From the NCBI GenBank assembly GCA_041658345.1, contig JBBAAK010000002.1:62001-126000 (forward strand): a stretch of 64,000 nucleotides of DNA, in the 5' to 3' direction. A program made the position numbers and the translations under genes. This document shows, piece by piece, positions 58,446-64,000 of this stretch. The notes under the pieces are model-generated. The model had not been told where the DNA came from. It searched no databases and saw only the letters and a program-made list of their open reading frames with translations. Positions within the stretch are counted from its first letter, which is position 1. The number at the start of each line of letters is the position of its first letter. The stretch comes from JBAZYV01 sp041658345. GTDB lineage: Bacteria > Patescibacteriota > Gracilibacteria > UBA1369 > 2-02-FULL-48-14.

Positions 58446-58470
58446 ACTATTGGGCCACAAAGGACTTGTC
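58343..58470. repeat. 16-bp direct repeat around the tRNA-like RNA 3' half
   Basis: CCACAAAGGACTTGTC occurs at 58343-58358, in the anticodon-like hairpin, and again at 58455-58470, just after the terminator. A direct repeat bracketing a T arm and CCA recalls integration at a tRNA gene or a tandem duplication. Confidence 0.7.
58414..58445 (+). terminator. Intrinsic terminator of the tRNA-like RNA
   Basis: AAAAAGCCCT, an 11-base loop with TCC-ATAT-GGA extending the stem, and AGGGCTTTTT. It can also serve the convergent gene at 58475. Confidence 0.88.
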
Positions 58471-58474
58471 TTAG

Positions 58475-58963
58475 TTATTTTAGTCTTTTAAATAATTTTT
58501 TCAACTTTTTCTCTGGCTTTAGCAATACAAAAATAAAACTTCCTGCAATTAAATATTGTACTAAAAAGAAAAATAAATTTGCGTAGGTATATCCAACTTG
58601 TGGTCTAGCAAAACCATCTTCTTCGTAGCCATTCCAATATTCATATGGGTCGCCGGAAATGGCTTCCATTTTGGATGTAAAAATAGATTCGGCTCGTTCT
58701 ATAATATTACATTCACCATAAGTTTCGTTGATTTCTGCCTGGTAGCTAAATTCTACTTTTTTAAATGGATTTAGGTAGTTTGGCTTTTTTTCTTGGCAAA
58801 GTACAAGTTCCGGCAAGTCCATTGGCGCATCTGTGTAGCTTTGTAAAAACGGCACTGTGCCGGATGTGTTATTTAAATAAACGAAATAGTGAAGCAAAAG
58901 AAATGTAGCTACAAGTAGGCTTGCAATAATTGTGGTGGACTTATCCTTGTATGAGAAGTGCAT
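58475..58963 (-). CDS. Two-helix membrane protein, 162 aa
   Basis: One hydrophobic helix lies near the N-terminus (IIASLLVATFLLLHYFVYLN) and one near the C-terminus (YANLFFFLVQYLIAGSFIFV), enclosing about 95 external residues with three Cys that could make disulphides. The C-terminus is Lys-rich. It is not recognised. It is convergent with the tRNA-like RNA and downstream of the radical-SAM-like gene. Confidence 0.65.
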   Translation of the reverse strand: MHFSYKDKSTTIIASLLVATFLLLHYFVYLNNTSGTVPFLQSYTDAPMDLPELVLCQEKKPNYLNPFKKVEFSYQAEINETYGECNIIERAESIFTSKMEAISGDPYEYWNGYEEDGFARPQVGYTYANLFFFLVQYLIAGSFIFVLLKPEKKLKKLFKRLK

Positions 58964-59005
58964 CTATTTTGACGTTAGAGTGTTGTAATTGTATAGCTTA
59001 TTCGC

Positions 59006-59034
59006 CTTATATTAAAGAAAATGTGAAATCTCAA
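59006..59034 (-). promoter_or_regulatory. Promoter of the 58475-58963 gene
   Basis: On the minus strand TTGAGA, 17 bp, TATAAG, with a leader of about 35 nt. Confidence 0.5.
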
Positions 59035-59056
59035 TATTAAGCTCGCAAAAGTTGCA

Positions 59057-60952
59057 TTAAAAATCATTTGCATCTAATCCATTTGGGACCAGTCCAAAAC
59101 ATGGGGTTTCGCAGGTTTTGCATTGTTCCATTAAGGACCCTCTGAATCTGAAGGTTTTGGAATCAATTTCCGAAATATGTTCGGCGATTACTATATCTTC
59201 AATCACGCGTCCTGGTTGATATTGATATGTTGGATCGTTTGTGTGGTTATCTCCGTCATCATATTTAATAAGTCGCAATCTTCCGTCTCCATCGAGTATT
59301 AAAATAGGATTATTTTCCCCATTTGGCCCTTGTCCTGTGATGATAATGACTTCGCCTAAAATTTCCGTTAAGTTGTCTCCGCGTAGAAGCCTTGTCCCTT
59401 TTTGTAAGCCACGATATGGGACTTCGGTTTGGCAATTTTGGTGCTCGTATGTAGCCAATAGACTTGCTGTGTTAAGTAGCCCGATTGGAGTTAACCTTAA
59501 TCCGTTTGTGTTTGTGTGTGACATGCTAGATTTGGCTTTGCCTAAAGTAGCATCGGTGCCAAAATAATGGACTCCAGCGCTCTCTGGTTTCCATTTTGGA
59601 TCGGAGTCTCGAGTTGATTTTCGTAATACTCCTCCATATTCGTTTTCTAAACTTTTTACACGAGCGGAATTTGCACTGGTGTGGCTTACTATAATGTTAC
59701 CATGTAATCCTGGTACTTGAGCGAGTTCTGAGGCGACCGGTTGGAGTTTGCTTATTAATTCAGTTACGGTTTCATTTGTTAGATCGATTCCCTCGAGTTT
59801 TACTCCTAACGTTTTTTCTACAACGTCACGGCATTTGGATACTGCATCTTCAAGATTAAAACCGGTTATCTTGGTGGCTTTTGACAATCCATATAAGCGG
59901 TCAGTTCTCCTGCAAGTATTACTAATTAGTAATGTTTTTTCAGGATTTTCCAAATAGGCTGCTATATTTATATCAATCTTGAAGTGCGTGAGGGCATCAC
60001 GAATTGATGGGAAAGTATTTCCACAATTATCAACTACTAATTCCGTGATATTTATTGGTTGTGAGCCCTCCGCGCTGGAGCTAGACATGCTTTCAATATA
60101 TCTGTTTAAGATATGTAGTGTTGCAGCATATCTTGCGGCTTCAGTTAGTTCTTTAAGTTTTTTTTCTACGTCACTAAGTCTAAGTCCAATGTGGGTTGTT
60201 TTCTCCGGTTCATCACTTCCCGAGTAGAATTCCAAGGATTCTCTTAGTTCGATTAGCCTTTTAAACATATTAACTGCTTCTGGAGGAGTCCATCTTTCTA
60301 CTTTTTGTTGTAATGCAATGGCTTCAAAAATTTCTTTTGTCGTTTCTGTAGCGTGGACAGGCAGGGCTGTTGGCATAGTAGGTGTAATCCCATATGTTTT
60401 GTACAATGCAATGATTTTCTTTATTACATCCGGATGTGATAAAGGATCTCCCATCTCCCAATGCCTTATATCTAGGGCTCCTTTCACAAGTTGTTCTTTT
60501 TGCTCGTGTTCTCCCACAACTTTACGTGTGGTTGTTGCTATCTCAGCCATGAAATGCATTTGTTGCTCTAGAGGCATGTAAATTACGTCTTTTGCGTTCA
60601 TTCTTGGTGCGTTTGCGCAACACCAAGAACAGCCGTTTGGGCATCCCAAAGAATCGTCTAAGGTCTCTATGTTTAGTATTATTGCGGTTCTTTCTAATCC
60701 TGGTGGGAAGATTTCATACCTTAGTGGGTATGGTGGTTTGTCCTTAGGTTCTGATGCGTTATATTCATCAACCCTTCTTTTCATTTCTGCAAAATAAGTT
60801 TCCCACAAATTTCGGTTCGGTAGAACTCTTTCGTGCCGTATTAGCAAAAAAAGATCTTGGTCGGATAATGATATTGGATCCGGTTTTTCTGCAAAAAAAG
60901 CTTGCACGTCCGAGGTTCCATATGTTGTAAATTTTCTAGCAGAAGTTTCCAT
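59057..60952 (-). CDS. Radical-SAM-like protein with C-terminal CxxCExPC motif
   Basis: The 631-residue protein has CPNGCSWC (Cys 104, 108, 111), the CX3CX2C pattern that binds the 4Fe-4S cluster of radical SAM enzymes, and a WEMGDPLSHPDVIKK segment resembling the SAM-binding GGEP loop. The middle is long and helical, with a region on ITELVVDNCGNTFPSIRDAL. Near the end, CKTCETPC (Cys 611, 614, 618) could bind a second cluster, as in SPASM-type enzymes. The reaction is unknown. The same CxxCExPC motif is in the 96-aa protein at 29040-29330. It is not an exact match to any family I know. Confidence 0.7.
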   Translation of the reverse strand: METSARKFTTYGTSDVQAFFAEKPDPISLSDQDLFLLIRHERVLPNRNLWETYFAEMKRRVDEYNASEPKDKPPYPLRYEIFPPGLERTAIILNIETLDDSLGCPNGCSWCCANAPRMNAKDVIYMPLEQQMHFMAEIATTTRKVVGEHEQKEQLVKGALDIRHWEMGDPLSHPDVIKKIIALYKTYGITPTMPTALPVHATETTKEIFEAIALQQKVERWTPPEAVNMFKRLIELRESLEFYSGSDEPEKTTHIGLRLSDVEKKLKELTEAARYAATLHILNRYIESMSSSSAEGSQPINITELVVDNCGNTFPSIRDALTHFKIDINIAAYLENPEKTLLISNTCRRTDRLYGLSKATKITGFNLEDAVSKCRDVVEKTLGVKLEGIDLTNETVTELISKLQPVASELAQVPGLHGNIIVSHTSANSARVKSLENEYGGVLRKSTRDSDPKWKPESAGVHYFGTDATLGKAKSSMSHTNTNGLRLTPIGLLNTASLLATYEHQNCQTEVPYRGLQKGTRLLRGDNLTEILGEVIIITGQGPNGENNPILILDGDGRLRLIKYDDGDNHTNDPTYQYQPGRVIEDIVIAEHISEIDSKTFRFRGSLMEQCKTCETPCFGLVPNGLDANDF

Positions 60953-60987
60953 TCTATGCGTAAAGGTATTATGTAAAATAAGCCTTT

Positions 60988-61016
60988 ACTATAAAATAAA
61001 CTTGGTAGAACGTCAA
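60988..61016 (-). promoter_or_regulatory. Promoter of the radical-SAM-like gene
   Basis: On the minus strand TTGACG, 17 bp, TATAGT. A small AGACC/GGTCT hairpin (61016-61032) touches the -35 box and may end secA transcripts. Confidence 0.65.
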
Positions 61017-61046
61017 GACCTCGATAGGGTCTCGATTTTACGTCAA

Positions 61047-63593
61047 CTATGCTCCATGGCACTTTTTATACTTTTTTCCGCTACCGCACGGGCAGGAGTC
61101 GTTACGGCCGGGGGCAACAAATTTGTCTGATTTTTTTGCCTGAGCGGTCCCATTTGAAGAAGAAAAACTAAAGGTAGTATTCTCCGTTGGTTGTTCGGGT
61201 GGTTTTGAAATAATTTGCACATTAATTTTTACGTGGAACAAGTTGAGTAGAATTGTATGGTCTATTTGTGCGATTAAATCTTCAAACAAACTAAAAGATT
61301 GATTTTTATATTCCACAAGCGGGTCGCGTTGGCCATAGCCGGAAAGTGAAACTGCTTCACGCAGATCTTTTAATTCGTCGATATGGCGCATCCAGAACAT
61401 GTCTATTGTTCGTAGCATTATGGCTCTTTCTGCACTGCGCATAAGTTTTGGATCTGGGAGTGCGGATTCTTTTTTCACATATTCATCTTCCAGATATCTT
61501 TTGAGATGGTCCATTAAATCTTCCTGCGCAAGCCCTTGCAAAGATTCAAGTGCAATCGGTTCAATTGGATCCTTGTGAATTGCATTGATTGATTCCCAAG
61601 ATTCTTTTAAATCATGCGGGTGGGAAAGGACGATTTGTTCAACTTGGTTTTCAATCAACAAAATTGCCTCGTTACGCAAGTTTTCATTTTCCAAAATGGT
61701 GCGACGGCGTTTATAGATAATATCGCGATGTGTGTTCATTACCGTGTCGTATTCAACAAGGTGTTTTCTTATGTCAAAATTGTGGCCCTCAACTTTTTTT
61801 TGCGCACTTTCAATTGATCTTCCTATCACACCGTTTTCAATCGGCATGTCTTCCGGCAAGCCCAAGCGTTCCATTAATGATTTCATTTTTTCTCCTCCAA
61901 AAATGCGCATCAAATCGTCTTCCATGGAAACGTAAAATTGGCTTAAACCCGGATCTCCTTGGCGTCCTGCGCGTCCACGTAGCTGATTGTCTATACGCCG
62001 TGATTCGTGGCGTTCGCTACCTATAATTACAAGTCCACCGAGCTCCTTTACTCCTTCGCCAAGTTTAATATCCGTTCCGCGTCCAGCCATATTTGTAGCG
62101 ATTGTTACGGCACCCATTTGGCCCGCTTTTGCAACAATTTCCGCTTCTCGCTCGTGGTGTTTTGCATTTAGAACGCTGTGGTCTATTCCGTGCGCGGAAA
62201 GTATTTCGGAAAGGCGCTCAGATTTTTCTACAGAAATCGTACCAATCAAAACCGGTTGGCCTTTTTGATGTAGTTCTTCAACACGTTTTGCAATAGCATG
62301 GAATTTCCCATTTTGTGATTTGTAAATTACGTCCGATTGATCAATGCGCACAACTTGGCGGTGAGTTGGAATTTGTATTACGGCAAGTCCATAAATTGAT
62401 CCGAATTCTTCTTCTTCTGTTTTTGCAGTACCAGTCATGCCAGCAAGTTTTTTGTACATGCGGAAATAATTTTGGAAAGTGATTGTGGCTAGCGTTCTGC
62501 TTTCACGTTTAATTTCCACACCTTCCTTTGCTTCAATCGCTTGGTGTAAGCCTTGTCCATAACGTCTTCCTTGCATTAAACGACCTGTAAATTCATCTAC
62601 AATAATAATTTCGCCGTCTTTAATCATGTAATCCACATCGCGCCTATAAACTGCGTTTGCACGGAGGGCCTGTTCTATGTGGTGGACTTCTTCAAAGCCC
62701 TTTTCCGTATAAATATTTTCTATGCCAAGCAGTTCTTCCATTTTTCTAACGCCTTCTTCCGTGAGGGTCGCAACGCGCTGTTTTTCATCAATATTGTAAT
62801 GAGTATTGGCCTCGAGCATGCGCACCAATTTGTCGTAGGTACTATATTTTTCCGTTGATTCTTCTGCCGGTGCAGAAATTATGAGTGGAGTGCGGGCTTC
62901 ATCAATTAAAATCGAGTCGACTTCATCCACAATTGCATAAGGAAGTTCTCTTTGAACCAAATTTTCCAGGCTTGGGGCCATGTTATCGCGCAAATAATCA
63001 AAACCAAATTCGTTATTGGTTCCGTAAGTTATGTCTGCGCCATAAGCATCCCTTTTTTGATCGGTATTTTGTCCATGGATTACAACTCCAACTTTCATGC
63101 CCAGGAATTTATAAAGTCCGCCCATCCATTCGCTATCACGTTGAGCTAAATAATCGTTAACCGTAACAACGTGCACGCCTTTACCGCTTAGGGCGTTTAA
63201 GTAAACAGGCAAGGTGCAAACAAGGGTTTTCCCTTCTCCGGTTTTCATTTCTGCAATGTTGCCTTCATGCAAAACAATTCCTCCGATAAGTTGCACGTCA
63301 AAAGGCACCATGTCCCATGTGTAATCAAAACCGCGAACTTGCCATGTTTTGCCAACGAGCCTGCGAGATGCATTTTTAACAAGCGCAAAAGCTTCCGGTA
63401 AAATACTGTCCAGGCTTTCTCCGTTTTGTACGCGCGCACGGAATTCAGCTGTCTTTTTTGGGATGTCTTCATCCGTTAATTTTTGCTGATACTCAATTTC
63501 AATTTTATTGATTTCTTCAACAAGTTTTGCTGAACGTTTTATGGTTTTTTGTTCGGGATCACCGATTATTTTGGCGAGAAATTTTTCGAGCAT
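61047..63593 (-). CDS. secA: Preprotein translocase ATPase SecA
   Basis: SecA drives secreted proteins through SecYEG with ATP. The 848 residues contain Walker A MKTGEGKTLVCTLPVYLN, the DEVD box YAIVDEVDSILIDEARTP, the second ATPase half ATNMAGRGTDIKLGEGV with QLRGRAGRQGDPGLSQFYVS, and a C-terminal zinc-binding SEC-C motif, CPCGSGKKYKKCHG, that binds SecB or ribosomes in other bacteria. It follows the sugar-transferase gene by 34 bp. Confidence 0.98.
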   Translation of the reverse strand: MLEKFLAKIIGDPEQKTIKRSAKLVEEINKIEIEYQQKLTDEDIPKKTAEFRARVQNGESLDSILPEAFALVKNASRRLVGKTWQVRGFDYTWDMVPFDVQLIGGIVLHEGNIAEMKTGEGKTLVCTLPVYLNALSGKGVHVVTVNDYLAQRDSEWMGGLYKFLGMKVGVVIHGQNTDQKRDAYGADITYGTNNEFGFDYLRDNMAPSLENLVQRELPYAIVDEVDSILIDEARTPLIISAPAEESTEKYSTYDKLVRMLEANTHYNIDEKQRVATLTEEGVRKMEELLGIENIYTEKGFEEVHHIEQALRANAVYRRDVDYMIKDGEIIIVDEFTGRLMQGRRYGQGLHQAIEAKEGVEIKRESRTLATITFQNYFRMYKKLAGMTGTAKTEEEEFGSIYGLAVIQIPTHRQVVRIDQSDVIYKSQNGKFHAIAKRVEELHQKGQPVLIGTISVEKSERLSEILSAHGIDHSVLNAKHHEREAEIVAKAGQMGAVTIATNMAGRGTDIKLGEGVKELGGLVIIGSERHESRRIDNQLRGRAGRQGDPGLSQFYVSMEDDLMRIFGGEKMKSLMERLGLPEDMPIENGVIGRSIESAQKKVEGHNFDIRKHLVEYDTVMNTHRDIIYKRRRTILENENLRNEAILLIENQVEQIVLSHPHDLKESWESINAIHKDPIEPIALESLQGLAQEDLMDHLKRYLEDEYVKKESALPDPKLMRSAERAIMLRTIDMFWMRHIDELKDLREAVSLSGYGQRDPLVEYKNQSFSLFEDLIAQIDHTILLNLFHVKINVQIISKPPEQPTENTTFSFSSSNGTAQAKKSDKFVAPGRNDSCPCGSGKKYKKCHGA

Positions 63594-63627
63594 GTGTTTT
63601 ATAAAAAAAGCTTTGCGAGTTTAACAT

Positions 63628-64000
63628 TTAATCTGCGGCATGTCCTCTAAAAACTACAGCAATGGTTTTTGCAAGAATTTTAAGGTCTGTTATGAGCGAC
63701 CAGTGTTTTATGTAGTAGCTGTCCAGGCGCACTTCTTCTTCAAAATCCAAATCACTGCGACCACTTATTTGCCCGGGTCCTGTTATGCCCGGCTTAATCG
63801 CGAGTAAAAATTTGTGATGTTCTTCGTATTCCGCTACTTCTTCCGGCAGGTGTGGGCGTGGTCCAATAAGGCTCATATCTCCTTTAAATACGCTCCATAG
63901 ATTTGGCAATTCATCGAGGCTAGTATGGCGCAAGAATTTTCCAAATCTGGTTACACGTGGGTCATTTTTGATCTTCATTAGTGGGCCTTTTCTGTGGCTT
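63628..64000 (-). CDS. Undecaprenyl-phosphate sugar phosphotransferase (partial)
   Basis: The visible C-terminal ~124 residues match the bacterial sugar transferase family (PF02397): HTSLDELPNLWSVFKGDMSL, IGPRPHLPEEVAEYEEHH, KPGITGPGQISGRSDLDFEE and LRLDSYYIKHWSL-like VRLDSYYIKHWSLITDLKIL. The frame is open to the right edge (GPL before the internal ATG at 63978), so the start and membrane helices lie beyond the window. It would start assembly of a surface glycan on undecaprenyl phosphate, fitting the LCP protein encoded at 37 kb. Confidence 0.95.
   Translation of the reverse strand, partial: SHRKGPLMKIKNDPRVTRFGKFLRHTSLDELPNLWSVFKGDMSLIGPRPHLPEEVAEYEEHHKFLLAIKPGITGPGQISGRSDLDFEEEVRLDSYYIKHWSLITDLKILAKTIAVVFRGHAAD

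Overview
The window looks like a chromosomal stretch from an uncultivated Patescibacteria (Candidate Phyla Radiation) bacterium, perhaps close to the Peregrinibacteria/Gracilibacteria branch. The grounds are a phosphoketolase plus acetate kinase energy route, class I aldolase paired with FBPase, a shortened HrcA, FecR-DUF5667 and DUF4349 surface proteins, repeated HNH genes and many lineage-specific proteins. The placement is inference, not a proven classification. The genetic code is standard: TGA is used as a stop in hrcA, rnpA and jag, each in an ATGA overlap with the next gene. Few genes have a Shine-Dalgarno sequence. Readable promoters follow TTGAC(A/T/G)-N16-18-TATA(A/C)T, and several lie so close to the start codon that leaders are very short.

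Layout. 1-10.2 kb: rpoB (cut by the left edge), an ABC exporter, an RsuA/RluB pseudouridine synthase, an unknown protein, ung, a decayed toxin beside an intact HTH antitoxin, serS and a DUF6941-like protein. 10.2-15 kb: heat-shock and glycolysis cluster gap-hrcA-grpE and dnaK, with a CIRCE operator at dnaK. 15-18.9 kb: tsaC, a small membrane protein, HNH element copy A, then rsmH and an ftsL-like gene. 19-24 kb: three large lineage-specific proteins. 24-31.5 kb: clpB with its own CIRCE, a free-standing PPDK_N-type protein with a small Cys-rich partner, class I aldolase, and an FBPase that carries a 15-cysteine insertion. 31.6-32.9 kb: HNH element copy B, inverted relative to A. 33-40.7 kb: ECF sigma factor with FecR/DUF5667 partner, the wall operon LCP-dacA-mraY, comEC and a FAM173-like methyltransferase. 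40.7-50 kb: small membrane genes, tRNA-Glu, DUF4349 lipoprotein, the long operon rpmH-rnpA-yidC-jag-SLH/RlpA-coiled-coil protein-nth, a PP2C-like/propeller protein and ackA. 50-58.5 kb: an accessory-looking stretch with a lipoprotein, an integron attC-like site beside trpS, HIT, methyltransferases, phosphoketolase, a P-loop kinase and a structured RNA locus. 58.5-64 kb: a membrane protein, a radical-SAM-like protein, secA and a sugar-phosphate transferase cut by the right edge.

How the genes fit together. Phosphoketolase with acetate kinase yields ATP and acetate from sugar phosphates. Aldolase, FBPase and GAPDH connect triose and hexose phosphates. HrcA probably controls both dnaK and clpB through CIRCE. 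MraY, DacA, LCP, RsmH, the SLH-RlpA protein and the ECF/FecR pair form an envelope theme typical of a small cell with a Gram-positive-like wall.

Most unusual signals: (1) arrays of TT(A/C)AGG hexamers spaced exactly 11 bp apart upstream of comEC and three other loci, resembling binding sites of an OmpR/CiaR-type response regulator; (2) a tRNA-like RNA locus with its own promoter and terminator, preceded by such an array; (3) the metallothionein-like insertion in FBPase; (4) the paired HNH elements with 22-bp tandem repeats; (5) the attC-like site at trpS.
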